From Chelonoidis abingdonii (taxonomy: Eukaryota; Chordata; Testudines; Testudinidae): a DNA stretch of 64,000 nucleotides. Under the pieces are notes generated by a model. It was not told where the DNA came from, did not search any database, and was given only the letters and a program-made list of their open reading frames with translations. Positions 48,560 to 59,689 of this stretch are shown here, in pieces; the stretch's first letter is position 1, and every line of letters begins with the position of its first letter. The stretch covers positions 123,120,277-123,184,276 of the forward strand of contig NC_133771.1 in NCBI RefSeq assembly GCF_003597395.2, written 5' to 3'. The position numbers and the translations under genes were made by a program.

Positions 48560-49816
48560 CTATATTTTTGCCCATAATGGGTGCAAAATGTCAAAGCATC
48601 CTTCCACAAGGAGGCCTGGTGGCTATGAAGGACCAGGTAGCTGTTTTCATAAAACTACAAATAAAGAGTCTATTATTGCACAAGGAATTTGATTAAAATC
48701 TTAGTTTTCATTCTGTAGCAAAATTGATGTAAAGACCAAAGTTCAAATGTATTCTACTTTCAGTGATGCTGCTGGTGGCTCTCTGCACTCCTCTGCTAAT
48801 TCACCCTCCAATTAAAGAGAAGTTGCACCTTCATCCAGGTATGCATGGATTCACAAGCGCACTCCACGGGAAATATTCAGCCACTGGCTGCACTGGGATA
48901 GCACACAAATCCCAAAGGAGATAGTGCTGCTCTAGATGGAGGTTAGAGATACTCAGCCATATTCCGTTCGCATGTAAGTCCACTCTCGTTAGTGGATTTA
49001 TCCGATGGGTAAATTTGGCCCATTAGCTTTGATGGCAACCACTATTGTGTGGGGCAGGAGCCCTCAAGAAAACATACAATAGGCTTGATTTTTAGGACAA
49101 ACATTACAGGTGGGGAGTCTTCACTGTTGCTTCAAATATCTGCACTTCCTTTGTCTGTCCAGCGTTCACCCCCAGCATTGTGTCAATAAATTTGCAGGGC
49201 CTTGTGTGTTTTAAACACACACACGCACACTGTTGGCTTGATTGCTCTGCTATTGCTAGATGACTATATCTTCTTTCACATGCACCAGCCTGTGGGAGAG
49301 ATGAATGTCCAAAAAGAAAAAACAACATGCCAGATCAGGTTAACCATCCTCAGGCTAAATACATTTCATATGGGCCAATGCACAACATGTGCTGATTAAA
49401 ACTCCCCTAAGAATATTGTGTGAAGTGACTAACTTGAAAAGCTTCACAATATGTATGAGGCCTGGCTCCTATGTCTGAAGTTTATTTGTACTTTTATCTA
49501 TCATGGTTTATTGGCTACAACTGTGGTTTTCCTTGTATGAATCCTACATTTGGATAGAATTAATAGCAGTGGTGTCAGTGCTGCTGCAGTTAAGACTGCA
49601 TCAGGTAGCCTATAATAAGCTCGCACTTAACGGTAATTTTTAACTCATCCACAAATAGAACATTTTGGGCTGAAGAATCTCACCCTACAAACAAATTCTT
49701 TTGTAACATTTGGGAGCAGGGGAGGGAATTATTTTAGAATCAAACAGAAAATCCCCTTGTGGGGGGATGGGGAACTACCTTTAAGCAGTTCAGAATCCCA
49801 AAGATTTAAGAGAATA
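48560..49816. other. No recognised gene or repeat
   Basis: Non-coding. A short (AC)n-like patch lies near 49214-49229. Confidence 0.45.
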
Positions 49817-49824
49817 CATGTAGA

Positions 49825-49945
49825 TAGGGTGACCAGACAGTGAGTGTGAAAAATCAGGACAGGGGTCACCCTCATAGGTGCCTATGTAGAAAAAGCCCCA
49901 AATATCGGGACTGTCTCTATAAAATAGAGACATCTGGTCACCATA
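49825..49945. mobile_element. Non-autonomous hAT element (121 bp)
   Basis: A perfect 8-bp TSD, catgtaga, lies at 49817-49824 and 49946-49953. TIRs of 13 bp are TAGGGTGACCAGA and, on the reverse strand, TATGGTGACCAGA (one mismatch). The interior includes 'aaatatcgggactgtctcta'. It is one of the cleanest insertions in the window. Confidence 0.92.
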
Positions 49946-49953
49946 CATGTAGA

Positions 49954-50849
49954 CTTACACTTGAAAGACACATTTCCATTTGAAAATCTATCTGTTTAAG
50001 CTTGAGTTCAGTGTCTAGTGTTCACTTTTCAAAAGGTGCTGCTGAGCACTCACTTTAGAAGCCAGAGGCCTGCTCTTTGCCCCCCAGCAATGACTTCTTC
50101 CCATAATTAGTTAATTGTGTGCAAACTGACCCATAAGCAGCCTCTGAACACAGATCGCTGGCTTGCTTTCCCACCTTCCACTCCTTCCTTTAGCTCCCTG
50201 CACAGTGACAGAGACGCTGATTACCAAATGACTTTTACCAAAGGGCTCAAGTTGAATCAAACTGGAAGGCTAGGCAAAATATGAATCTATAGACAAAATG
50301 AAACCCAGTTCAACCCTGCTCCCTGGATTCATTTTGATGTTTAGAAATGGTACCTACGCTGCAGCACCGATGTGCACCAGGAATATAAACCCAAAAAAAC
50401 CAGTCCTAAGGTAACCAGAGTAATTATTCTGAGCTTTTAGGGCCCTACTGGCATTCTAAAAGTCACCGTCTCATCAGGGAGTGTGCAGCAGGAGCTCTGC
50501 ACTAGAGGCCTGTATTGGAGGCATTCTCCTACCAGGTACACTCCTACCAGGGGGCACATGCAAATATGGGAACTGCTTCATCCATTGAAGGAGTGCAGCA
50601 TGCACTTCCACCTGTACTGGATTGAAAGGAGTAGTTAGTATAGCCTAGCTGGGCTGCGATTCCCCCACCCTTGCACTCCATGAATTCAGGGACTATGATT
50701 GTGGCTGCTTCAAGAAAGGGAGTAGGGGAAAGAAGGTAGTTACTTGTGTACTCTCTGGGAGCTGCCCTTTTCTTCACAAATTATTTGTTCTCTGATCCAC
50801 TGTGCTTATTTCAGATCTGAGCTGGCAAAGAGAGAACAATTACTTCATT
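49954..50849. other. No recognised gene or repeat
   Basis: Non-coding; nothing supported. Confidence 0.45.
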
Positions 50850-51245
50850 ATGACAATAGTAATTAATAATAACACCTCGATAGCACTTTCCATTGGAGGA
50901 TTAATATAATGTAGCATATTACATGTTCACGTGTTAATATCACTATCACATGTGGAACCCCAATTAAGATCAGGCTCCATTATGCTCAGTGCTTCACCGT
51001 CCCTGCCTCCCCAGAATTTAGAATCTAAAAGGATGCCAAAGTGCTTTACAGACATAATGAATTAAGCACCACAGATGTCTGTGTGGTTTTCCTAGTCTAA
51101 GAAATTGATTGTCTATTGTAAGGAAGCCAAAGCAAGGATGAGCTAATGGACCTGCCCAAGGTCATACAGCAAATCTATGGTAGAGCTGGGTACTGACTAG
51201 AGCTCAAATCTCTTGGCTTCTAGTCATGTACAATAATTACTAGCT
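50850..51245 (-). mobile_element. SINE (tRNA/MIR-like), reverse orientation
   Basis: 'gacctgcccaaggtcataca' with 'gcaaatctatggtagagctg' (about 51150-51190) and 'tctcttggcttctagtcatg' are the reversed SINE core and head. The part before 51000 ('cacctcgatagcactttcca') resembles the reversed tail. The copy appears split by unrelated sequence. Confidence 0.6.
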
Positions 51246-51249
51246 TCTT

Positions 51250-52625
51250 TCTATGGCCTGCTCCAAACATAAAATTGCATTGGTTTAACCAAAGGTGATT
51301 TTCAACCAATTTTAAAGCAACGTTGGCTGTGGACAGTCTGAAATCAATTTAAACCTAATACCAGTTTAGCTTGCACTTGTAAATTTAGAAACACATATGT
51401 GACCCTATGAAGCCCTCAGTGTCAACTGGCCAAGGGTTCACTGTTCTGTAACACAGCTCCTAACAGGCCTGACAAATTCACCACACTTAATACACTGTGT
51501 TCATAATGTTTATCCACAAAGAATGTCATGTGAAGTCTTCAATAAAAGCCAGGGTCACACTTGTCATTAATGTCTTGTGAAATGTATGTACAAATACCAC
51601 ATAAGAACTTAGAGAGAGAGAAAATGTTCCTAAAAGTCTGAATCAGGGCAAGGTTGGCAAACAGGTTTCTGCCAGATAAAGGGTGTATATTCAACTGTCT
51701 CAATTTACATGTAAATATACCATTGTAAGCCAACACAATGGAAGCCCCACTTGTATATGAAGTCAACATGACACCAGAACACCAGAAACTAGTCCACAGG
51801 GGATCATCCTGACTCTGGGAATAAACAATAGATTTGGGGGATATAAGGAGAAGACAAAAGAACACCTCTTTTTCCTGCACCTGAGGAAGTAATCAAGCAG
51901 TGCAATTACATTCGTGAAACAAGATCTCAACCAGCTTAAGCTGGAAATGCTGCAAGAAAGCTTTGGGTGAGATAAGATTGCTTTTAGACAGATGGTTAGC
52001 CTGTTAAAGTTAAGTTTAGTGTCTAGAAAGCACATATTGATTTTGTTTTATATGTAACCATTTCTGTTTCTATTATCGTTACTCACCATCTCTGAAATCT
52101 TAGCCTTTGATAATAATCTTATGATTGTTTTCACTATAAATACATCTCAGTGCTGGGATGTTATACAGGAGCCAACTGTGAGTTGAATCAACAAGATGCT
52201 GTGTACTCTGACCTCTTGGGGATAGCAAACCTGGTATTTCTGTGAGTAGCCAGTGATAGGGGCTGGATATCACAGGGGAATGCTTCAAATCAACTTGGGG
52301 GCTGGGATGTACCTATTTCTAACCTGCAAGGCAAAGTGAGGACTGCCATTTCCCAGAGGAGGGTGCTTGAAGCATCAGAGAGCATCAGGGAGCTGACATC
52401 CAGTTAAGCACAAGCAAGTCTCTCTCTCACTGGAGGCTAAGGGGCAGCAAGGTGATTCATAGTCCTGGGCACCCCAAGAAAGCATCACAGCAAGCTAACC
52501 CATTATACCCAGTTTTAAAAGTCTATAAATGGGTCCACACAGGGGTTTACACTGGCTTAACTAGATCAGTTTAAAAATCACGCTTTCTTAATCCAGTGCA
52601 ACTTGTGTGCAGACAAGCCTCAGTA
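51250..52625. mobile_element. MITE split by a ~1.1 kb insertion
   Basis: The left half (51250-51400, 'attgcattggtttaaccaaa' to 'ataccagtttagcttgcac') and the right half (52525-52625, 'gggtccacacaggggtttac' to 'gtgcagacaagcctcagt') are the two ends of one common turtle foldback element rich in 'ggtttaac / gttaaacc'. Their separation implies an insertion between about 51405 and 52515. Confidence 0.6.
51405..52515 (-). mobile_element. Unclassified ~1.1 kb insertion, possibly a solo LTR
   Basis: This block lies between the halves of a MITE. I recognise its text as recurrent in turtles ('tgtatatgaagtcaacatga', 'gaagtaatcaagcagtgcaa') but cannot assign a class. It begins near 'tgtgacccta' and ends near 'gcatcacag', loosely LTR-like, with no verified target duplication. 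The strand is a guess. Frames of up to 113 codons on the minus strand show no motif. Confidence 0.35.
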
Positions 52626-54424
52626 CGTGTGCATAGCAATGAGAGTGGAGAAAAGCAATATCCAGACTCTCTTTACCAGACATGGACTGAGATGGCCAAA
52701 TAAATGCAATCAGTGGCCTATGGTCCTGCACATTTTCAAAGTGATACCTCTGCAAAATTGGTAAGCACAGCATTATAGTGTATAGGAACTGGGTAGTGTC
52801 CCTTTAAATGGTTGAGAGCCCACAAGTGGTGCTCTCTGTGATCTATATTGAGAAACATGCCAGAGCAGCAGTATGTGTACATAGCTAGGCCTTGGACCTT
52901 GGATATAGTTAGTAAACACATGTATTTGGACTTCACCATACCTTGGTGGTTCCTTCATATTACATTCATTGTGTAAAGAGCAAAAGATACAACAAAGACA
53001 CTTTCTATCAAAGCCCCATGTCGCTGCAACAACATCACTCCTTTAATGCTAATTTCATGGTGGATGCTTTCCCGTGTTCCCTATTACTTAGAAGTGTTAG
53101 TGCAGTGTTGCTTGGATGGGCAGAAATTAGACTTACAGATTTATTGATTAAGAAAGTGTAAATGTTCCAAAGCACAGCTCCTGCTGCAAACACAATGATG
53201 ATAGGATCCTGGGCCATACAGCAGCACTAGAAAGGAAACACTGAACCTCTAGCATGTTAGCTTCCATTTTCCTAACCAAGCAAAACCTCAGATATTAAAC
53301 AGAATTGTAACTTTTCTGGTCAGGTGAGAGGTGAGTCATGTCAGTACCCAGGCACTAATTTTCCTTTTCCTCTCTCACTCTCAGGATTTTTCTGTGGAAC
53401 TTAAGGTCCCATCAGAGACTGCTAATGCTAGAATTAGCTGTAAAAAGTCTGGTCTTGCCATCAGAAATGTATTAGCATACAAAATGTAAGGATTCTGTCA
53501 GTTGCCGAAGCTGCGTTCCATTGTGGTAAATGTTGCAATGCTCAGGCAGAACGGTTCACTCACCTATACTCTGAGATAATGCACTTTCGGATCATTGCAA
53601 CCTTTCTGCATCGGGGGGGGGGGGGAGGAACTGTGGAGGAAGAAAGTGCTAAAACTACATTCAAATTATATTCTATATGAGTGAAAGGCAATGAGACTGA
53701 AGCAGAAATCAAGATAAACAGGAGGGAGGGGAATAGTTAATTACCTTACACTTTGCAGGGAAGGTGTTAGTTCTAGATAGGCTCACTCAGTGTAAGGGAG
53801 ATAATTTCCAACAACATCACTACTGTGTTCTTAGCAAGATAACAGCAAAGGGAAACTGATTTTAAGGAAAACAATATTATTTAAAAAGACAGAACCTTCT
53901 TTGTATCATGCAAAATGGACAGTTTAAAGCAGGCAAATTAACAATTAAAAAGGCTCCTGTGGACCATAATCCCCAATTGTTCTACTTAAATGGCTGTCTG
54001 GGTATAGAGGAGTCTCTTTAACAACCATAGATATTATATCTGTTAATTTTGTATAACCCTAACAGAGTCATTAACGTTCCTTGCAACTCACTGCACATTC
54101 CCTTCGCTTCCCCTTTTTCTCTTACAAGCACATCTCTTGAAAATGTAATTACGGCCCATGAGATTCCTGCACTTGCTACAGACTTTTGCAGTCCAATCAA
54201 CAGCTGATGAAACATTAGACAGGAGAAGCCATGGTGAGTGTGACATCACAAGAGTCTTCCCATGCTGTTTTCCCAATTTCACTTCACACCAGTTCATTAT
54301 CAAGGAGCACCACTCCATGAATTGTCTTCATGATGTTGAGGATGGAAACACCCACACTACCCTCATTACAGCACTAGTTTTTGGGAATGAAGAACTCTCA
54401 CTTACAAGGTCTTTAACTATGATA
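52626..54424. other. No recognised gene or repeat; G13 run
   Basis: Non-coding. A run of 13 G at 53613-53625 is the only notable item. Confidence 0.45.
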
Positions 54425-54555
54425 CTTATATGGCCTCCATCCTGGCAGTATCTGAACATCTTGCAATGCAAAGTATTTCCCCTCTCAACAACCCTGCAAG
54501 GAAGAGAAGTTCTATAATCACCACTGTACAGATGAGGAACTGAAGCAGAGAGACC
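54425..54555 (-). mobile_element. MIR-like SINE fragment
   Basis: 'ctctcaacaaccctgcaagg' and 'cactgtacagatgaggaact' plus 'gaagcagagagacc' are the familiar reversed MIR/SINE tail-core order. It ends sharply at 54555, where the next repeat begins. Confidence 0.6.
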
Positions 54556-54740
54556 AATGTATGTCTACACTGCAATCGGAGGTGTGACTGCAGCACATGT
54601 AGACATACTTGAGCTAGCTTTGATGTAACTAGCTCCAACAACAATAACAGCAGTATGCCCACATTAGCCTGGACAGCAGCACAGGCTGTACAAGCCTGCA
54701 CCAGACCCTGGGTATGCACTCAAGTGGTAGAACTTGGAGT
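54556..54740. mobile_element. MITE-like repeat (family B), copy 2
   Basis: 'tatgtctacactgcaatcgg' to 'caccagaccctgggtatgca' matches 33526-33700. The first ~50 bp form an internal foldback: 'atgtctacactgca' and 'gcagcacatgtagacat'. Confidence 0.5.
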
Positions 54741-56125
54741 AATTAAAAGCTCTCTTCATCCACAGGATAAGTCTCAATGTTAACATGCTGAGAGCTCAAT
54801 TCTGCACTTAGCTCCATGCACACCCCAAGTGGACAGACTTTGTGCTTTTGAGATTCTAACAACAGTTCATGCCCATAACTGCTAGTCTGCCAACATTCTG
54901 CAATCTCCAAAGAATACGGCTGTACAATTCCATAGGTCTCTTCCATGATAAGCAGACGAAACACAAAGAGCAGTGTGATTTGATTAACTATGGGATGGCT
55001 TAGTATGCCCAAATTCCTTGTATTCTATTGTCTATATTATCTAATTAATTTCATTTGTATTCAGTTATCAAAATTAGGCATATCTGTTATCATATCAGAC
55101 TGAACACATTCCACTCTGGTACTTGTGAGTCAGGCCAAGGGAAGGCTTTTTTTAAACTCTTTCACCTGACTCAGAAACTTAAATGCAAAAGCCAGCACTC
55201 AAGGACAGCATCTGGATTTGTGACATGCCCTGGAGGGCCACAGTAGATCCAGAAAGCAATGAATGGATTGCAATGAATCAGAAATATAGTGGAGTTTTTT
55301 CATTTGTAACGCACATATTGACAGTCTTTTCATATCACTGAACTGCTTCTGCTCACCTCAAGTGAGAGGCTGAAATAATGTGCAAATTGCTTATACCAGA
55401 TATAAGAGAGGATTTCAGCATTTTGGGATATGTGACAAGGCTTTCACATCACTTAAGAGTAATGCTGCAAGCCAGGCAAAGCTACAACAGAGCAAAGGGA
55501 TGCAATAATATATGTTTGTCAAGCAGATGGTATTACTGGGTCTGATGGAGTGGACGTAGCAATATGCAGTCAATAATCCCCCACTAAACTGGGCAATCAG
55601 TATTTTTAGTACAACTCAGAATAGCGATGTGAAAAATGGAGCTGGACAAAAGATGGGAGTAGGGACACTCCTCCTCTCCCCAGACCATGCAGGGAGCTGT
55701 TCCAGAGCTGTATCGCAGGGACAAGCCCTTCTGCCCATCTGTGTGGGAACCCCTTCCCCTCAGCACCTACTGCAGCAAGTCTCCACAGAGGATGGAGAAA
55801 CTCCAGCTACCAGTGTTAGCCAGCTGGGAGGTACGTGGAGGGGTGAAGATTCCAAAAGCAGCATTAACCCTGCTACTATATTTTTGCTCCCCTCTTTCAC
55901 TTATCAGCAAGAGACTCCCTCCAGTTATCACTGAAGAGAAACTTCAGTCTGCTCTGATGTGTGTTAGAATTACAATAGTCTGATCTTTCCTTCCGTAACG
56001 ATATAAAACCATGAACTTTCCTACCCTACATTGTTACAGAGGGATCTAAGGACCATGCAGGGGAGAGTGTACAGGGGGAGGGGGAGAAATCTGTGGATCC
56101 ATTATATAGAGAGCTGACAGGATAT
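54741..56125. other. No recognised gene or repeat
   Basis: Non-coding; a minus-strand frame at 54743-55012 and overlapping plus frames at 55629-55983 have no motif. Confidence 0.45.
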
Positions 56126-56182
56126 TATCTTGCTTATGCAGCAGAGAATCCTGTGGCACCTTATAGACTAACAGACGTTTTG

Positions 56183-56220
56183 GAGCGTGAGCTTTCGTGG
56201 GTGAATACCCACTTCGTCAG
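56183..56220 (-). ncRNA. Hammerhead-ribozyme-like motif, left arm
   Basis: On the minus strand: CTGACGA (56220-56214), an extra A, a 6-bp stem GTGGGT/ACCCAC with loop ATTC, GAAA, then AGC-TCAC-GCT as a short stem III, and C at the would-be cleavage position. PLE terminal repeats are known to carry hammerheads with small stem III. Stem I pairing is not convincing, and the extra A after CTGACGA departs from the consensus, so activity is doubtful. Confidence 0.5.
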
Positions 56221-56229
56221 ACGCGGGTA

Positions 56230-56860
56230 GTGGAAATTTCCAGGGGTAGGTATATATATGCTAGCAAGCAAGCTAGAGATAACGAGGTTAGTTCAGTCAG
56301 AGCGATGGGGCCCTGTTCTAGCTCAGTTAGAGGTGTTGAAAACCAAGGAGGAAACTTGTTCTGTATTTGCAAGCCATTCACAGTCTTTGTTTAGTCAGAG
56401 CTGATGGTGTTCAAATTTTGCAGAATGAACTGAAGCTCAGCAGTTCGCTTTGATCTGGTCCTGAAGTTTTTTCTGCAGGATGGCCACCTTCGGTCTGCTA
56501 TAAGTGTGGCCAGGGAGCGTTGAAGGTGCTCTCCTCAGGTTTTTGTATATTGCCATTCCTGATATCTGATTTGTGTCCATTTATCCTTTTCCGTAGTGAC
56601 ATGTTCAGTTTGGCCGCATTTACATAGCAGAGGGATTGCTGGCAGTATATGTGTATATTACATTGTGGACGTGCAAGTGAATGAAGCTAGTGATGGTATG
56701 GCTTATCTGGTTAGGTCCTGTGATTGGTGTCGCTGGGTGTAGATATGTGGCAGAGTTGGCATCGATGGTTTGTCTGCCATGGATTGGTGCTTCCTGAGGT
56801 AGAGTTTACTATGTACGGTGTGCAGTTGCTGGTGAGAATACGTTTCAGGTTGGCAGGTTG
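56230..56860 (-). pseudogene. PLE GIY-YIG endonuclease remnant, left arm
   Basis: In reverse complement, the order is 'ccaatcacaggacctaacca', 'aatgtaatatacacatatac' (GIY-like start), 'ggccaaactgaacatgtcac' (GQT-like), 'ggataaatggacacaaatca' (R-x-N-G-H-K-S region), 'caccttcaacgctccctggc', and the C-terminal 'aaaacttcaggaccagatca'. Multiple 1-2 base indels destroy the frame. The same domain is present in the right arm (about 57740-58190) and in the copy at 2595-3036. Confidence 0.65.
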
Positions 56861-56916
56861 TCTGTGGGCAAAGGATTGGCTGCCACCAAGACCTTGTGAA
56901 AGTTTGGGATCATTGT

Positions 56917-57430
56917 CTAGGATGGTGTTGTAGATCCCTGATGATGCGTTGGAGGGGTTTTAGCTGGGGCTGTATGTGATGGCCAGTGGAGTCCGTGTTG
57001 GTTTCTTTCTTGGGTTTTTGCTGCAGCAGGAGGCTTCTGGTGTACACGTCTGGCTCGTGTTGATCTGTTTCCTAATTTCCTCGTTGCGGGTATTGTAGTT
57101 TGGAATGCTGTGGTGGAGTTTTGTAGGTGTTGGTCTCTGTCTGAGGGGTTAGAGCAGATGCGGTTGTACCTCAGTGCTTGGCTGTAGACATGGATCGATG
57201 TGATGTGCCAGATGACGCTGGAGGCATGAAGGTAGGCATAGGTGTCGGGTAGGTTTTTCGTTATAGGAGTTGTGTTAACTGTGACCATCACTTATTCACC
57301 GTGGTGTCTAAAGTGACTCCCGTGATAGATTGGTCCAGCTGAGTTGTTGGTGGGTGAAGTTTGTTGAATGTGGCTGGAATTTTCATAGGATTTCTCCTTT
57401 CTCATGGGTCCAGATGATGAAGATGTCATC
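56917..57430 (-). pseudogene. PLE reverse-transcriptase C-terminal remnant
   Basis: On the minus strand the RT motif C is readable as 'DDIFIIWTHEK', with the catalytic Asp pair encoded at 57430-57425. The canonical preceding Tyr-Val is mutated (His before the first Asp). Further on, the frame at 57291-56917 includes 'TSIHVYSQALRYNRICSN' and 'PSDRDQHLQ', text I associate with the PLE RT thumb/linker. A frameshift separates the two parts and another follows. In life the RT would prime from nicked target DNA; here it is dead. Confidence 0.7.
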
Positions 57431-57739
57431 ATGTAGGTATGTAGAGAAGGGGCGTGAGTAGGCGAGAGTGAGGATGGAATACTAGCGTCAGGAACAGATA
57501 TCCTTGATGATTGCCACACGCACAAACTGGCTGCTGGACCTTGTGCCTTATACTCAAACAGCAACTATTTCAAGTTGATGACAAATAGTATATCTCCAGA
57601 CTCAGTGCGGCACTGCTTTGGGCACCTGCATGGCCCCACAATACGCCAATATTCTTTAATGGCTTGACTTTGGAACACGACTTCCTTTAGCTCCTCATCC
57701 ACTCACGCCCCTTCGCTACTAGGAACCAATCATCAACAA

Positions 57740-58190
57740 CTCGATGCCAACTCTGCCATATCGCACAGCGACCCCTCATAGACCTAAACAGAGCAGCCAT
57801 TAACCATCACTGGTTCATTCACCTTTCACGTACCAATGAATATACACAATCATATGCCAGCACTGCCCCTTGCTATGTACTCGCCAACTGGACAGTCTAC
57901 TACGAAAAGGTATAAATGGACACAAATCAGATCATCAGGGATCGTGCACACCGATTTGAAGCGATGACTATAACAAAACCTGTAGGGAGCACTTCAACCA
58001 TCCCTGGCCACACATATCGCAGACTGAGGTGGCCATCCTGCAGCAAAAAACTTTCAGGACCAGACTTCAAAGAGAACTGCTGAGCTTCCGTTCATCTGCA
58101 ATTTGACACCATCACTCTGGACTAAACGAAAGGGACTGTGAATGGCTTGCCAATACAGAACCAGTTTCTCCTCCCTTGTTTGCACACCTC
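57740..58190 (+). pseudogene. PLE GIY-YIG endonuclease remnant, right arm
   Basis: The same blocks as in the left arm occur in forward orientation: 'tgccaactctgccatatcgc', 'ctggttcattcacctttcac', 'gaaaaggtataaatggacac', 'ggagcacttcaaccatccct' and 'ccagacttcaaagagaactg'. It is joined directly to an RT fragment (57560 to about 57720), with the intervening RT C-terminus deleted. About 45 bp of unrelated-looking sequence ('gatcatcagggatcgtgcac', 57930-57950) sits where the usual 'cagatattaggaatggcaat' would be, so this arm has its own lesions. Confidence 0.6.
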
Positions 58191-58290
58191 TACTGCAGAC
58201 ATTGCCCCATCCTCCCTGACTGAACGAACCTCTTATCTCTAGGCTTCTGCTAGATATATATACTACCCCTGAAATTTCCACTACCCGCGT

Positions 58291-58328
58291 CTGACGAAGT
58301 GGGTATTCACCCACGAAAGCTCACGCTC
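58291..58328 (+). ncRNA. Hammerhead-ribozyme-like motif, right arm
   Basis: CTGACGA (58291-58297), unpaired A (58298), stem II GTGGGT/ACCCAC (58299-58304 with 58309-58314), GAAA (58315-58318, whose last A also opens stem III), then AGC (58318-58320), loop TCAC, GCT (58325-58327) and C at 58328. These are the conserved hammerhead core residues in order. Missing or unclear: a proper stem I, and the inserted A. The copy at 3085-3122 has CTGACAA, losing the key G of the core. Confidence 0.5.
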
Positions 58329-58425
58329 CAAAACGTCTGTTAGTCTATAAGGTGCCACAGGATTCTCTGCTGCTTTTACAGATCCAGAATAACACGGCTA
58401 CCCCTTTGATACTATCTTGCTTATG

Positions 58426-59689
58426 TTGAAAGTGCAAGGCCCATATGTCCCATCTGAGACACTGGGAACATACTTGAGGTGACTAGCCTCTCCTTCCATT
58501 CATGGGAACCACATGCTATTTTTGGCATGATAGCTCAATCAGAGCTAGTGCTAGTGTGTCTCTTTGAGCTGGGAATTACACCCCCAAATTGAAGAGCAGA
58601 CATAGCCATATAAAGAGGGTAACCAAGTATGATTTGAGTAGGAGTCCAGTAAGACCTGCAGCCCATATTGGGAATGGGACAGGGCAGGGTTATAGAGAGT
58701 CTGATGTGTGATGTAGTTTATCCAGCTTGGAGCAAGAGGATGGGAGAAGGTTAGAATCTCTGGTCTATGTGTGGTTGCAGTTTGAAGGCTTTATGCAAGT
58801 TTCTGAGGAACAGTTGAGGAGGGAATAGGGAGAATGCTGGTATACAGTGGAAAGTGTTAAATTTGGTGCTGGAACCCTAAATGAATAGTTTTCAGATTCA
58901 GGGAGTTTTGTTGCTGATATTCTAAAAACATTCTATTAATGTTTTTTTTGTAAAGGAAATACGTTCTCCACTTTCATTCTAGCTTATAGCTTGTTTGGAA
59001 ATCATACATTGAAGATGACAATGACTAGATTATGTGCTGAAACTGTAGGGGTTATACATTAAAATGTGTCTCATTGGTGGAAAGATTGATACAGGAGCTT
59101 ATCAAGCTGACACTGAGCACTAAACTGACAAATATACAGTGCATGCAGCAGTTACTTATTGCTCAATTTCATTTTCTTGTGGCTTAGGTTAGCAGACAAT
59201 GGCCAAAAGGTGCCATCCCTGTTAACTCACAGTAAATTTTAAAGCGAAGTCTCCCCTCTTACTTCTCTGCTTTAAAATAGAACTCCTCTATCCCCACGCA
59301 AGCTGTTCAGAGCTGGCTTTGATCTTCAGCATGTATTCTTGACATGTGTTGAATAATGCCAATTCTCATTCTTGCAGCAAATAAATCCTAATAAGTTCCC
59401 CGTGCTATCTTCACTTACTTTTGACAGCAGTCAGTCCATGCAGGCATTGAGAGTGACTTCCTATGAGACGCTGTGAATACAGCCTTCTGTTTTCATGTGG
59501 TTACACAACCCCATGTTGGGTGCAAAAAAGGCAATACATCCACTGACCCTGAGACACTGGGTTAAATTCAGCTTTCAGTCTAGAGACTTCAGAGGGGTTA
59601 CTCTAGACAAGTGCAAGAGGAATGAATTTTGACTCACTGAGACCGAGTTATCTTCCTTTTCTCTAAATGTAGAGGGTGAAATAATAATG
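58426..59689. other. No recognised gene or repeat
   Basis: Non-coding; nothing supported. Confidence 0.45.

Larger units (their letters stand above)
56139..58412. mobile_element. Palindromic Penelope-like element with 13-bp TSD
   Basis: Two inverted PLE arms were inserted as one unit. The left arm (56139 to about 57559, minus strand) holds, in PLE order, RT motif C, the RT C-terminus, the GIY-YIG domain and the terminal repeat. The right arm (about 57560-58412, plus strand) holds a short RT piece, a deletion, then GIY-YIG and terminal repeat. A perfect 13-bp duplication, tatcttgcttatg, lies at 56126-56138 and 58413-58425. Only the right arm carries the last 40 nt (58373-58412, ending 'cccctttgatac'). 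One-sided tails of about this length and inverted partial copies are known traits of PLEs. Both arms are frameshifted. Confidence 0.88.

Noticed and set aside
56917..57564. Two adjacent minus-strand frames of 124 and 90 codons as a host gene
   Set aside because: They are frameshifted pieces of the PLE reverse transcriptase inside the palindrome.
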